This document shows, in pieces, positions 7,407-17,904 of a DNA stretch of 64,000 nucleotides. Within the stretch, counting starts at the first letter, position 1. Each line of letters starts with the position of its first letter. Origin of the DNA: Streptomyces sp. NBC_00078 (GTDB taxonomy: Bacteria; Actinomycetota; Actinomycetes; Streptomycetales; Streptomycetaceae). Both the position numbers and the translations under genes were made by a program. Where the stretch lies: assembly GCF_026343335.1 (NCBI RefSeq), contig NZ_JAPELX010000001.1:4650001-4714000 (forward strand), written 5' to 3'. The notes beneath the pieces are model-generated. The model was not told the DNA's origin. It saw only the letters and a program-made list of their open reading frames with translations, and ran no database searches.

Positions 7407-8387
7407 ATGCATGCGATCACGATTCCCGAACCTGGTGGGCCCGAGGTGCTGGTGTGGGACGAGGTCCCGGATCCGGTGGCCGGCGAGGGCGCGGTGCTGG
7501 TCGAGGTGGTGGCCGGCGCCGTCAACCGCGCCGACATCATGCAGCGTCAGGGCTTCTACGACCCGCCGCCCGGCGCGTCCCCCTACCCCGGCCTCGAGTG
7601 CTCCGGCCGGATCGTCGAGATCGGCCCCGGCGTCTCCGGGTGGGCCGTCGGCGACGAGGTGTGCGCGCTGCTCGCGGGCGGCGGCTATGCCGAGAAGGTC
7701 GCGGTCCCGGCCGGCCAGCTGCTGCCCGTCCCCCAGGGCGTCGGCCTCAAGCAGGCCGCCGCGCTGCCCGAGGTGGTCTGCACGGTCTGGTCGAACGTGT
7801 TCATGGTCGCCCATCTGCGCCCCGGCGAGACGCTGCTCGTGCACGGCGGCTCCAGCGGCATCGGCACCATGGCGATCCAGCTGGCCAAGGCCGTCGGCGC
7901 CAAGGTCGCCGTCACCGCGGGCACCAGGGAGAAGCTGGACCGGTGCGCCGCGCTGGGCGCCGACATCCTGATCAACTACCGGGAACAGGACTTCGTCGCG
8001 GAGGTCAAGAAGGCCACGGACGGTGCGGGTGCCGACGTCATCCTCGACAACATGGGCGCCAAGTACCTGGACCGCAACGTCCAGACCCTGGCCGTCAACG
8101 GCCGCCTCGCGGTCATCGGCCTGCAGGGCGGCATCAAGGGCGAGCTGAATCTCGGCGCGCTCCTGAGCAAGCGGGCCGCGGTCAGCGCGACCTCGCTGCG
8201 CGCCCGCCCGCTCGGCGAGAAGGCCACGATCGTGGCGGCCGTGCGCGAGCATGTGTGGCCCCTGCTCGAAGGCGGTCACGTCCGTCCGGTCATCGACCGG
8301 GAACTCCCGATGAGTGACGCGGCCGCCGCTCACCGGGTCGTGGAGGAGAGCGGACACGTGGGCAAGGTGCTGCTGGTCGTGCCCTGA
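7407..8387 (+). CDS. NAD(P)H-quinone oxidoreductase, PIG3/zinc-free MDR family
   Basis: A 326-aa medium-chain reductase expected to reduce quinones with NADPH in the cytoplasm. The N-terminal GroES-like domain has NRADIMQRQGFYDPPPGASPYPGLE, the PIG3 signature. The nucleotide-binding domain has LLVHGGSSGIGTMAIQLAKAVGAKV. No zinc-ligand Cys/His set is present, as expected for quinone reductases. Start ATG 7407 gives MHAITIPEPGGPEVL, the usual beginning; GAGGAG lies about 13 nt upstream. It is convergent with the following gene, with 25 bp between stops. Confidence 0.9.
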   Translation: MHAITIPEPGGPEVLVWDEVPDPVAGEGAVLVEVVAGAVNRADIMQRQGFYDPPPGASPYPGLECSGRIVEIGPGVSGWAVGDEVCALLAGGGYAEKVAVPAGQLLPVPQGVGLKQAAALPEVVCTVWSNVFMVAHLRPGETLLVHGGSSGIGTMAIQLAKAVGAKVAVTAGTREKLDRCAALGADILINYREQDFVAEVKKATDGAGADVILDNMGAKYLDRNVQTLAVNGRLAVIGLQGGIKGELNLGALLSKRAAVSATSLRARPLGEKATIVAAVREHVWPLLEGGHVRPVIDRELPMSDAAAAHRVVEESGHVGKVLLVVP

Positions 8388-8412
8388 GCCCCACGGGGTG
8401 CCGCCACGTTCC

Positions 8413-9123
8413 CTAGGACCGTCGCAGCCGCAGGCCGATGAAGGCGAGCCCCAGACCGAGCCCGATCAGGACCAGTCCGCTGCCCAGCGGCAGTATCCGC
8501 AGTACGGGTTCGGTGGGCTGCTCGGCCTGTGTGGCGGCGTGCTGCACGGGATGCTGCGGGGCCCTGGACGGCACCAGGCCGGCTTCCGCGGGCGGTGACG
8601 TGGTGGCGTCCCCGCCCGCCTCGTCCCCCGTGTCCTGCTCGCCGTCGGGATAGGCGGCGTCCCCGGCCTCGTCGCCCTCGTCGTCCGCCTGCTCCGAGGG
8701 ACTGCCGGTGGACTCGTCCGCCGGCGTCGTCTCCCGCCGCCCGGGCCGCTCCCGCCCCTGACCCGCCACGCTCCCGGCGCGCGAAGGCTTGGGGGACTCG
8801 GCCGGGGAGGCGGACGGGGACTCCGAGCCCGAGGGCCCGGCAGCGGGCGTGTGCCAGGAGCCGTGCGCCGTCGACACGGCTCCGTACATCGAATCGCTCC
8901 CGTGCGACGAGCGGGAGGTGTGCGACGAACCGCTCCCGTACGTCGATCCGCTCCCGTATGCCGAACCGCTCTCGTACGACGCGACAGCCTCGTACGCCGA
9001 GCCGTTCCCGTACGACGCGACAGCCCCGTACGCCGAGCCGCTCCCGTACGGAAGCACGAGGGCGCACGCCCCCACCCCCACCACCAGTCCGGCCCCCTGC
9101 AAAGCACGCAGCCATGGAATCAC
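8413..9123 (-). CDS. Secreted or membrane-anchored low-complexity protein
   Basis: A 236-aa protein of unknown function. It starts at GTG 9123 with a signal-like N-terminus (IPWLRALQGAGLVVGVGACALVLPYGSG). A Ser/Gly/Tyr/Ala tract of irregular SGSAYGA-like repeats spans about residues 28-95, then comes a long Pro/Glu/Ser/Asp-rich stretch. The C-terminal helix (LPLGSGLVLIGLGLGLAFIG) ends in a basic LRLRRS tail. This suggests an exported, wall-spanning protein held in the membrane by its C-terminus. The LPLGSG motif is not a standard sortase signal. The repeats are visible in the DNA as alternating CCGTACG-rich units (8,880-9,060). Confidence 0.75.
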   Translation of the reverse strand: MIPWLRALQGAGLVVGVGACALVLPYGSGSAYGAVASYGNGSAYEAVASYESGSAYGSGSTYGSGSSHTSRSSHGSDSMYGAVSTAHGSWHTPAAGPSGSESPSASPAESPKPSRAGSVAGQGRERPGRRETTPADESTGSPSEQADDEGDEAGDAAYPDGEQDTGDEAGGDATTSPPAEAGLVPSRAPQHPVQHAATQAEQPTEPVLRILPLGSGLVLIGLGLGLAFIGLRLRRS

Positions 9124-9201
9124 GCCTCAAGCGTCACACCGCCCCGCCCTTCCGGCATTTCTGATTCCGCCAAAAATCCGAACCCGCTGCACAATCCGGG
9201 T

Positions 9202-9753
9202 ATGTCGATACGTCACGGACTGCTGGCGCTCCTCGAACACGGCCCCCGCTACGGCTCACGGCTGCGCACCGAGTTCGAGGCGCGCACGGGTGGCACCTGG
9301 CCGCTGAACATCGGGCAGGTCTACACGACCCTCGGCCGGCTGGAGCGCGACGGGCTGGTCGTCCAGGACGGCAAGGACGAGGCCGGCCGGGTCCTGTACG
9401 CCCTGACACAGGCTGGCCGGGCCGAGCTGGGCGCCTGGTTCGCGCGTCCCGTGGAGCGGGCCGGTGGTCCGCCGCGCGACGAGCTGGCGATCAAACTGGT
9501 GCTGGCGGTCGGCGCACCCGATGTCGACGTGCGCAAGGTGGTCGAGGCGCAGCGCCGGCACGTGACGGACGCGCTGCACGAGTACGTACGTCAGCGGGCG
9601 CAGGCGCTCGTGCGGGCGCCCGAGCATCCGGACGAGATGGCGCGGCTGCTGGTCCTGGAGCAGCTCGTCTGTCACACGGAGGCCGAGATCCGCTGGCTGG
9701 AGCACTGCGAGGCCCGGCTGCTGCGGCGCGGGAAGAAAACTTCCGCACCGTAA
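9202..9753 (+). CDS. PadR-family transcriptional regulator
   Basis: A 183-aa regulator with an N-terminal winged helix: SIRHGLLALLEHGPRYGSRLRTEFE, then IGQVYTTLGRLERDGLV with a wing ending in RVLYALTQAGRAEL. An alpha-helical C-terminal dimerisation domain follows (PadR/Vir-C type). Start ATG 9202 is at the family N-terminus. No clear ribosome-binding site precedes it, so it may be leaderless. No efflux gene adjoins it, so its target is unknown. Confidence 0.88.
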   Translation: MSIRHGLLALLEHGPRYGSRLRTEFEARTGGTWPLNIGQVYTTLGRLERDGLVVQDGKDEAGRVLYALTQAGRAELGAWFARPVERAGGPPRDELAIKLVLAVGAPDVDVRKVVEAQRRHVTDALHEYVRQRAQALVRAPEHPDEMARLLVLEQLVCHTEAEIRWLEHCEARLLRRGKKTSAP

Positions 9754-9819
9754 ACGGTGGATCACCCCCCACAGGGGGCACCACGGTGATGAGATGCACG
9801 GGTGCGAGAGAATGGCGGC

Positions 9820-10359
9820 ATGGAGATGCCGAGGAACGACAGGTCGCCGGAGAATCCCCAGATCCTGGTCGTGGGCCAGGACGGTATGGCGATTGGCGGC
9901 GGCACAGGCGAGGACTCCCGCGAGATCCCGGTGACGGAGCAGGTCGAGCAGCCGGCCAAGGTGATGCGGATCGGCAGCATGATCAAACAGCTCCTGGAGG
10001 AGGTACGCGCGGCCCCTCTGGACGAGGCGAGCCGGGCACGGCTGAAGGAGATCCACCGCAGTTCGGTGAAGGAGCTGGAGGACGGGCTGGCGCCGGAGCT
10101 GGTGGAGGAGCTGGAGCGGCTCTCCCTGCCCTTCACCAACGAGGGAATCCCCAGCGACGCCGAACTGCGCATCGCGCAGGCCCAGTTGGTGGGCTGGCTG
10201 GAGGGCCTCTTCCACGGGATCCAGACCACGCTGTTCGCCCAGCAGATGGCCGCGCGGGCCCAGTTGGAGCAGATGCGGCGGGCGCTTCCGCCGGGCGTCG
10301 GCCACGAGATGGGCGAGGACGGCCCCACGGCCGGCCGCTCGGGCGGACCGTACCTGTAG
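9820..10359 (+). CDS. bpa: Bacterial proteasome activator Bpa/PafE family
   Basis: A 179-aa ATP-independent ring activator that opens the 20S proteasome for unfolded substrates. The start ATG 9820 gives MEMPRNDRSPENPQILVVGQ; GTG 9802 is an in-frame alternative. The conserved helical core includes VMRIGSMIKQLLEEVRAAPLD, VKELEDGLAPELVEELERL and QLVGWLEGLFHGIQT. The C-terminus is GGPYL, corresponding to the GQYL-type tail that inserts into proteasome alpha-ring pockets in mycobacterial Bpa. Convergent with the kinase gene; a shared hairpin lies between. Confidence 0.9.
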   Translation: MEMPRNDRSPENPQILVVGQDGMAIGGGTGEDSREIPVTEQVEQPAKVMRIGSMIKQLLEEVRAAPLDEASRARLKEIHRSSVKELEDGLAPELVEELERLSLPFTNEGIPSDAELRIAQAQLVGWLEGLFHGIQTTLFAQQMAARAQLEQMRRALPPGVGHEMGEDGPTAGRSGGPYL

Positions 10360-10405
10360 GAACTTAGGAACTCAGGACCCGAACACGACGGACACATGGA
10401 CGAAA

Positions 10406-10433
10406 GGGCCCGGCAGCCGAAGCTGCCGGGCCC
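10406..10433. terminator. Bidirectional hairpin terminator
   Basis: A 12-bp perfect stem (GGGCCCGGCAGC) with a CGAA loop between two convergent genes. It has only a weak T run. Confidence 0.8.
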
Positions 10434-10456
10434 TTCACACGCCTGGGACGGCCGCG

Positions 10457-12079
10457 TCAGGACGGCGGGTTGCCCGTCGAGACGTCGAGCTGGATCTGCG
10501 GCATGTTCTTCGGGTCGACGTCGGAATCGGCGGCCGGGAACTGGTTGAGGACCGCGCCCTCGCCGTACGTGTTCTCGGGGACGTGGTTGACCTTCAGATG
10601 CCAGCCCGCGGCCTGGAGGCACTCCTTGACCGACTGGATGTACTTGAACCGGAAGTCGGGCAGTTTGATCTTGTTGGGGTCGTTGTACGACTCCTGCGGC
10701 TCCTTGCACTCGCTCACGTCGATCTTCTTCGACGTGTCCGGCCCGCGGTAGCCCGCCGCCTTCGTCGCCGACGCGCTCGCGCTGCTGCCGCCGCCCTTGC
10801 CCTCGTCGCCTCCGCCGCCGTTGAGCATCAACGCCGCGATCAGGCCACCGACAGCGATGAGCGAGACGACGATCGAGCCGACGATCACCGGCTTGTTGTT
10901 CCGGCCGCCGCCCGCGGGGGCGCCGGCCGGCTGGGGCGTGATGTTGTACGGCGGCGGGGTCGACGGCTGCGCGTACGGGGACGGCGTCTGGTAGCCGCCC
11001 TGCTGCGGGTAGCCGTAGGCCGGAGACGGCGTGGGCGCCGGAGTGCCGTACGGATTCGGCGGCGGAGTCGGCTGGTACGGCGTCTGGACGGGGCCGGTCG
11101 GCACCGGGGCCGACTGGTCGACCGGCGGGAACACCGCGGAGCCGACGCCGGCGCCGCTCTGGGAGGGCGCGCCCGGCACGATGCTCGGCGGGGCGGCGTG
11201 GAAGGACGCGGCCACGCGCAGGCACTCGTCGCGCATGGACTCCGAGCTGGGGAAACGCTCGTTCGGGTTCTTCTTCAGCGCGCGGGCGACCAGCGCGTCC
11301 ACCGCGGGAGGCAGCGCCCGGTTGATCGAGGAGGGCGCGACGGGCTCCTCCTGCACATGCGCGTACGCGATCGCCAGCGGCGAGTCCGCCTCGAACGGCA
11401 GCCGCCCGGTGACCAGTTGGAACAGCATGATGCCGACCGAGTAGAGGTCGGACCGGGCGTCCACGCCCCGGCCCAGCGCCTGCTCCGGGGAGAGGTACTG
11501 CGGGGTGCCCACGACCATGCCGGTCTGTGTCATCGACGTCACGCCGGACTGCATGGCGCGCGCGATGCCGAAGTCCATCACCTTGACGACGCCGCGCTTG
11601 GTCATCATCACGTTGCCCGGCTTGATGTCCCGGTGGACCAGGCCCATCTCGTGACTGATCTCCAGCGCCGCGAGGACATCCGCGGTGATCTTCAGCGCCT
11701 TGTCGGCGGGCATCGCGCCGAACTGCCGTACGTCCTCGTCGAGCACCGAGCCCAGCGGGCGGCCCTCGATGTACTCCATGACGATGTACGGGGTCGTCAA
11801 GCCGTCGAGCGAGTCCTCGCCGGTGTCGAAGACCGAGACGATGTTGGTGTGCGTGAGCTTCGCCACGGCCTGGGCCTCGCGGCGGAAGCGCTCGCGGAAG
11901 GCCTGTTCCCGCCCCAGTTCGGTGTGGAGCGTCTTCACCGCGACCTGGCGGTCGAGCACGGAGTCGTAGGCGAGATGCACCGAGGCCATGCCGCCCTCGC
12001 CGAGCAAGTCGCGCAGCTGATAGCGGCCTCCGGCCAAGGCCCGCCCCGCGTACCGGCCCTGTGCGCCGTCCTGGCTCAT
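10457..12079 (-). CDS. Membrane Ser/Thr protein kinase with PASTA-like domain
   Basis: A 540-aa Hanks-type kinase. The catalytic domain is in residues 15-280: GEGGMASVHL glycine loop, K49 in VAVKTL, HRDIKPGN near 150, DFG near 169, and an activation loop with TQTGMVVGTPQYLSPEQ. A Pro/Gln/Tyr-rich juxtamembrane linker is followed by one membrane helix (VIVGSIVVSLIAVGGLIAAL). An extracellular domain ends in NTYGEGAVLNQFPAADSDVD, which resembles a PASTA repeat that senses peptidoglycan or muropeptides. Start ATG 12079 is preceded by GGGGGAAG. It is divergent from a second kinase. Confidence 0.93.
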   Translation of the reverse strand: MSQDGAQGRYAGRALAGGRYQLRDLLGEGGMASVHLAYDSVLDRQVAVKTLHTELGREQAFRERFRREAQAVAKLTHTNIVSVFDTGEDSLDGLTTPYIVMEYIEGRPLGSVLDEDVRQFGAMPADKALKITADVLAALEISHEMGLVHRDIKPGNVMMTKRGVVKVMDFGIARAMQSGVTSMTQTGMVVGTPQYLSPEQALGRGVDARSDLYSVGIMLFQLVTGRLPFEADSPLAIAYAHVQEEPVAPSSINRALPPAVDALVARALKKNPNERFPSSESMRDECLRVAASFHAAPPSIVPGAPSQSGAGVGSAVFPPVDQSAPVPTGPVQTPYQPTPPPNPYGTPAPTPSPAYGYPQQGGYQTPSPYAQPSTPPPYNITPQPAGAPAGGGRNNKPVIVGSIVVSLIAVGGLIAALMLNGGGGDEGKGGGSSASASATKAAGYRGPDTSKKIDVSECKEPQESYNDPNKIKLPDFRFKYIQSVKECLQAAGWHLKVNHVPENTYGEGAVLNQFPAADSDVDPKNMPQIQLDVSTGNPPS

Positions 12080-12413
12080 GTTCCGCTTCCCCCGTGGGCC
12101 TTCAGGCGCCGTTGACTGTCGTTGATCCAAAGTGCTATTCCCGGCCAAGTCTGCCCGAGGGCACTGACACGTCAAGCTCGGTGCCCGATCCGTGACCGTA
12201 CGCGATAGAAGCGTCGCGCGAGCGTTACAGAGGCTGTACCAGCGGTACACAGAACTTGCACGACGCGATGGAATGACGCTTTGATGGCCGGTCCGTCCTG
12301 TGCCGGTTCCGGCCCCCTTCTCGGTCCGGCGGCTTGCGCCGAGGCTGTAGCGTGGCCGACGGAGACCGTAACAACACCGCGCGCACCGCGGGCAGAAACG
12401 ACGGCGAGGACTG
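12080..12413. promoter_or_regulatory. Divergent intergenic region between two kinase genes
   Basis: 334 bp without a gene. It must hold the promoters for both kinases. The stretch at 12,180-12,290 is the least GC-rich part (GTGACCGTACGCGATAGAAG, CACAGAACTTGCACGACG) and is the likely promoter zone. No exact -35/-10 pair or clear operator could be fixed. Confidence 0.4.
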
Positions 12414-13988
<1,575 letters not shown>

Positions 13989-14010
13989 CCCGGAGCTGAA
14001 TCGCCTCCAC

Positions 14011-14044
14011 GCGCGCGTGGGACCGCAACAGGTCCCACGCGCGC
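14011..14044. terminator. Bidirectional hairpin terminator
   Basis: A 14-bp perfect stem (GCGCGCGTGGGACC) with a GCAACA loop, between the convergent kinase and phosphotransferase genes. Confidence 0.8.
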
Positions 14045-14069
14045 TGTTGTCCGCGCGGAATCACCTGCC

Positions 14070-15098
14070 TCACTCCACGAACGCCTCGCACACCGCGTCG
14101 TACGCGCGCGTCCACCACACCGCCAGTGCGGAGGCCGCCGGGAACTGGGGGTCGGCGCGGGTGTCGCCGCGTTCGTAGTGCCAGCGCAGCATCCAGAAGT
14201 CGTTGAGGCGCTCCCACCACACGCGGTGCACCGCCGCCGCGAGCGCGGAGGGCGTGGCGCCGGCCGTGCGCCGGTACGCGTGTGCGTAAGCCCGCACCTT
14301 CGGCAGGTCGAGGGTGCCCACCGGACGTACGAAGAAGATCGCGGCGGCGCGTACGGCCTCCTCCGCGCGGGGCCTGAGCCCCAGCCGGTCCCAGTCGACG
14401 ATGGCGGCGGGCGCGTCTCCCCGGTAGAGCAGGTTGAACGGGTGGAAGTCCCCGTGCACCCAGCCGACCGAACTCCCGCGCGTGGGGCGCCTGTCGGCGT
14501 GCTGCTCCAGGAGTGCGCGCCGTTCCAGGAGGCGGTGGCGGGCGAGTTCGTCGAAGGAGTCGGCGGGGCGGTGGCGGCGTACGAGGCCGAGCAGATCGTC
14601 GATGAGCGTGAACGTGTCGGCGGGGTCGGCCGCGTCGGGCTCCGTGCCCGCGCGCGCGTGCACCGGCATCACGCGTTCCAGGCTCGCGTGCACCACCCCC
14701 AGCAGCGCCCCGAGCCGCGCGCACTGCCCGGTGCTGAGCTGTCCGCCGTGCCGGTGGCGTCCGTCGATCCAGGGGTGCAGCGCGTAGGCGTGCCCGCCGA
14801 CGACGGCGACCGTACGCCCGTCCCGGCCGGCCAGCGGTGGGGCCACCGGAACGCCGAGGTCGGCCAGGCCCTGGGTGGCCCGGTGCTGGCGGGCGATCGC
14901 CGCCGGGTGGGCGGTCTCGGGGTCGAAGTGGTGCTTGAGGAAGTAGCGGCCGCGCGTGGTGCACAGGCGGTAGCCCCGGTTGAGCAGCCCCTGGTCCACG
15001 GGCTCGCAGGCGACGGCGCGGCCTGCGGAGTACTGGCGCAGCAGAGCACCCAGAGGGGGCGCGTGAGGCACCTGGGGTGGTACGGAGGAGCGCGACAC
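14070..15098 (-). CDS. Aminoglycoside/choline-kinase-like phosphotransferase (APH fold)
   Basis: A 342-aa protein with the APH/choline kinase fold. The Brenner-type catalytic loop is WVHGDFHPFNLLY (Asp base, Asn) and the metal-binding motif is AAIVDWDRLGL. An N-lobe lysine lies in RYFLKHHF. These enzymes phosphorylate small molecules such as sugars, choline or antibiotics; the substrate cannot be read here. There is no operon partner. The gene is divergent from the 2-oxoacid dehydrogenase operon across 614 bp. Confidence 0.85.
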   Translation of the reverse strand: MSRSSVPPQVPHAPPLGALLRQYSAGRAVACEPVDQGLLNRGYRLCTTRGRYFLKHHFDPETAHPAAIARQHRATQGLADLGVPVAPPLAGRDGRTVAVVGGHAYALHPWIDGRHRHGGQLSTGQCARLGALLGVVHASLERVMPVHARAGTEPDAADPADTFTLIDDLLGLVRRHRPADSFDELARHRLLERRALLEQHADRRPTRGSSVGWVHGDFHPFNLLYRGDAPAAIVDWDRLGLRPRAEEAVRAAAIFFVRPVGTLDLPKVRAYAHAYRRTAGATPSALAAAVHRVWWERLNDFWMLRWHYERGDTRADPQFPAASALAVWWTRAYDAVCEAFVE

Positions 15099-15125
15099 GC
15101 GCCAGATGCTAGAGCACGAGCCGGG

Positions 15126-15150
15126 CCTGTGACCTGGGCGTTGTCACAGG
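15126..15150. promoter_or_regulatory. Inverted repeat, candidate operator
   Basis: Arms CCTGTGAC and GTCACAGG are perfect and 9 bp apart. It lies about 30 bp upstream of the phosphotransferase start and shares its GTGACCTGGG core with 15,416-15,435. The binding protein is unknown. Confidence 0.4.
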
Positions 15151-15415
15151 CAGTCGCATTCGGTCACGGCACGTGCTGGAAGTGGCTTTCCGCGCCGTCG
15201 ACGGCCGAGCGCGCCGTACTCGCCGACTGGTTTCGCCGCCCTGCCCGCGTCGTACTGTTCCCGCCACCGCATCGATGCCGCCTCGCCCGACGGCAGGTCG
15301 TGGACGCCACGCCGGACACCTCGTGGTCACTCACCGGAAATCCCTCGACATGTCACGCTTCGCGCAGGTATGCGGTCTCACACACGGGTGCGAGCCCCGC
15401 TTGAGGCAAGCTCTT

Positions 15416-15435
15416 CCGGTGACCTGGGTCACCGG
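15416..15435. promoter_or_regulatory. Near-perfect 20-bp palindrome, candidate operator
   Basis: CCGGTGACCTGGGTCACCGG, one mismatch between arms, about 280 bp upstream of the E1a start. Repeats the core of the palindrome at 15,126. Confidence 0.4.
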
Positions 15436-15712
15436 GATAACGTGCCGTTGTTCCGGCCCCCTGCAAGGCTGTGACCAGGAGTTGTTCCGGACTTTCGGGA
15501 TTTACTTGGAAATCCAAGCAAAATCGCAGGTCAGGAGGGGTTTCACAGAAATGTGGAGCACTGGGTAACGTGCTATTTGCGGGCGCTCGCCGGGGCACCT
15601 GTCACGCCTGTTCCCGACCGGGCCGCACCCACCCTGTGCGCCCGCAGGGCCGCAGGTGAGCCGCACTGGCACCCGGCGAACCCGGGGTAGCCGGACCGAC
15701 GGAGGAGCACAC

Positions 15713-16900
15713 GTGACCGTGGAGAGCACTGCCGCGCGCAAACCGCGACGCAGCGCCGGAACCAAGAGCACGGCCGGCAAGCGCACGACCGCAAAAAACG
15801 CGCCGGGCACCGACCCCGAGCTCGTACAGCTGCTGACGCCCGAGGGCGAGCGGCTGAAGAACCCAGAAAACGCCGCGTACGACAAGTACGTCGCCGACAT
15901 CACTCCCGATGAGCTCCGCGGCCTCTACCGCGACATGGTGCTCACCCGGCGCTTCGACGCCGAGGCCACCTCCCTGCAGCGCCAGGGCGAGCTGGGCCTG
16001 TGGGCCTCGCTGCTCGGCCAGGAGGCCGCCCAGATCGGTTCCGGCCGGGCCACCCGCGAAGACGACTACGTCTTCCCGACGTACCGCGAGCACGGCGTCG
16101 CCTGGTGCCGCGGGGTCGACCCGGCCAACCTTCTCGGGATGTTCCGCGGCGTGAACAACGGCGGCTGGGACCCCAACGGCAACAACTTCCACCTGTACAC
16201 GATCGTCATCGGCTCCCAGACGCTGCACGCCACCGGCTACGCGATGGGCATCGCCAAGGACGGCGCGGACAGCGCCGTGATCGCCTACTTCGGCGACGGC
16301 GCGAGCAGCCAGGGCGATGTGGCCGAGTCCTTCACCTTCTCCGCGGTCTACAACGCCCCGGTGGTGTTCTTCTGCCAGAACAACCAGTGGGCGATCTCCG
16401 AGCCGACCGAGAAGCAGACCCGCGTGCCGCTCTACCAGCGCGCGCAGGGCTACGGCTTCCCCGGCGTCCGGGTGGACGGCAACGACGTGCTGGCCTGTCT
16501 CGCGGTGACGAAGTGGGCCCTGGAGCGCGCCCGCAACGGCGAGGGGCCGACGCTCGTCGAGGCGTACACCTACCGCATGGGCGCCCACACGACCTCCGAC
16601 GACCCGACGAAGTACCGGGCCGACGAGGAGCGCGAGTCCTGGGAGGCGAAGGACCCGATTCTGCGGCTTCGCCGGTACCTGGAGGCCTCAAACCACGCGG
16701 ACGAGGGATTCTTCGCGGAACTCGAGGCCGAGAGCGAGGCGTTGGGCAAACGAGTGCGTGAGGCGGTCCGCGCCATGCCGGACCCGGACCACTTCGCCAT
16801 CTTCGAGAACGTGTACGCGGACGGGCATGCGCTCGTCGACGAGGAGCGAGCCCAGTTCGCCGCCTACCAGGCGTCGTTCACAGACGAGGGGGGTCACTGA
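15713..16900 (+). CDS. 2-oxoacid dehydrogenase E1 component, alpha subunit
   Basis: A 395-aa thiamine-diphosphate subunit that, with E1-beta, decarboxylates branched-chain 2-oxoacids or pyruvate and reductively acylates E2. The TPP/Mg motif GDGASSQGDVAESFTF ... FFCQNNQW (about residues 193-226) is intact, as is the phosphorylation-loop-like YRMGAHTTSDDPTKYR. A Lys/Arg/Thr-rich leader (about residues 5-30) precedes the core. Start GTG 15713 has GGAGG 7 nt upstream. It is first in a three-gene operon with 1-nt and 10-nt gaps. In Streptomyces this arrangement is the bkd complex, supplying branched starter units; databases often call it pdhA. Confidence 0.92.
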   Translation: MTVESTAARKPRRSAGTKSTAGKRTTAKNAPGTDPELVQLLTPEGERLKNPENAAYDKYVADITPDELRGLYRDMVLTRRFDAEATSLQRQGELGLWASLLGQEAAQIGSGRATREDDYVFPTYREHGVAWCRGVDPANLLGMFRGVNNGGWDPNGNNFHLYTIVIGSQTLHATGYAMGIAKDGADSAVIAYFGDGASSQGDVAESFTFSAVYNAPVVFFCQNNQWAISEPTEKQTRVPLYQRAQGYGFPGVRVDGNDVLACLAVTKWALERARNGEGPTLVEAYTYRMGAHTTSDDPTKYRADEERESWEAKDPILRLRRYLEASNHADEGFFAELEAESEALGKRVREAVRAMPDPDHFAIFENVYADGHALVDEERAQFAAYQASFTDEGGH

Positions 16901-16901
16901 C

Positions 16902-17894
16902 ATGGCCGAGGCTGTGACGTTCAAAAACATGGCTCTCGCCAAGGCGATCAACGAGTCGCTGCGCCGCGCCCTGGATTCCGACCCCAAGGTCCTGATCATG
17001 GGCGAGGACGTCGGCAAGCTCGGCGGCGTCTTCCGGGTGACGGACGGCCTGCAGAAGGACTTCGGCGAGAGCAGGGTGATCGACACCCCGCTGGCCGAGT
17101 CGGGCATCGTGGGCACCGCCATCGGCCTGGCCCTGCGCGGCTACCGCCCGGTCGTGGAGATCCAGTTCGACGGCTTCGTCTTCCCGGCGTACGACCAGAT
17201 CGTCACGCAGCTCGCGAAGATGCACGCCCGCTCGCTGGGCAAGGTCAAGCTCCCGGTCGTCGTCCGCATCCCCTACGGCGGCGGCATCGGCGCGGTGGAG
17301 CACCACTCCGAGTCCCCCGAGGCGCTCTTCGCGCACGTGGCGGGCCTGAAGGTGGTCAGCCCCTCCAACGCGTCGGACGGCTACTGGATGATGCAGCAGG
17401 CCATCCAGAGCGACGACCCGGTGATCTTCTTCGAACCGAAGCGACGCTACTGGGACAAGGCCGAGGTCAACACCGAGGCCATCCCCGGTCCGCTGCACAA
17501 GGCGCAGGTCGTCCGTGAGGGCACCGACCTGACCCTCGTCGCGTACGGCCCGATGGTGAAGCTCTGCCAGGAGGTCGCCGACGCGGCCGCCGAGGAGGGC
17601 AAGTCCCTCGAGGTGCTGGACCTGCGCTCGGTGTCCCCGCTGGACTTCGACTCGATCCAGACGTCGGTGGAGAAGACGCGCCGCCTGGTCGTGGTCCACG
17701 AGGCGCCGGTGTTCCTCGGCTCGGGCGCGGAGATCGCCGCCCGCATCACGGAGCGCTGCTTCTACCACCTGGAGGCACCGGTCCTGAGGGTCGGCGGCTA
17801 CCACGCCCCGTACCCGCCGGCCCGCCTGGAGGAGGAGTACCTGCCGGGCCTGGACCGGGTGCTCGACGCCGTCGACCGCGCCCTGGCGTACTGA
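16902..17894 (+). CDS. 2-oxoacid dehydrogenase E1 component, beta subunit
   Basis: A 330-aa partner of E1-alpha. It has the transketolase pyrimidine-binding domain (VLIMGEDVGKLGGVFRVTDGL; Glu that activates the TPP N1') and transketolase C domain (LEVLDLRSVSPLDFDSI). IPYGGGIGAVEHHSESPEA contains the conserved active-site His pair. ATG 16902 starts 1 nt after the E1-alpha stop, with GGGGGG as ribosome-binding site, so translation is probably coupled. The length is standard. Substrate preference (branched-chain versus pyruvate) is inferred only from synteny. Confidence 0.93.
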   Translation: MAEAVTFKNMALAKAINESLRRALDSDPKVLIMGEDVGKLGGVFRVTDGLQKDFGESRVIDTPLAESGIVGTAIGLALRGYRPVVEIQFDGFVFPAYDQIVTQLAKMHARSLGKVKLPVVVRIPYGGGIGAVEHHSESPEALFAHVAGLKVVSPSNASDGYWMMQQAIQSDDPVIFFEPKRRYWDKAEVNTEAIPGPLHKAQVVREGTDLTLVAYGPMVKLCQEVADAAAEEGKSLEVLDLRSVSPLDFDSIQTSVEKTRRLVVVHEAPVFLGSGAEIAARITERCFYHLEAPVLRVGGYHAPYPPARLEEEYLPGLDRVLDAVDRALAY

Positions 17895-17904
17895 GGAGAG
17901 GGTC

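Larger units (their letters stand above)
15099..15712. promoter_or_regulatory. Long divergent intergenic region upstream of the E1a/E1b/E2 operon
   Basis: 614 bp with no convincing gene; short frames here lack biased codon use. It contains two palindromes with a common GTGACCTGGG core (15,126-15,150 and 15,416-15,435) and a half-site CTGTGACCAGG (15,469-15,479). A less GC-rich segment (15,495-15,535, GGAAATCCAAGCAAAATCGC) may hold the operon promoter. Confidence 0.45.

Noticed and set aside
8880..9060. Alternating CCGTACG-rich repeats as regulatory sites
   Set aside because: They are coding repeats for an SGSAYGA-like tract in the minus-strand gene.
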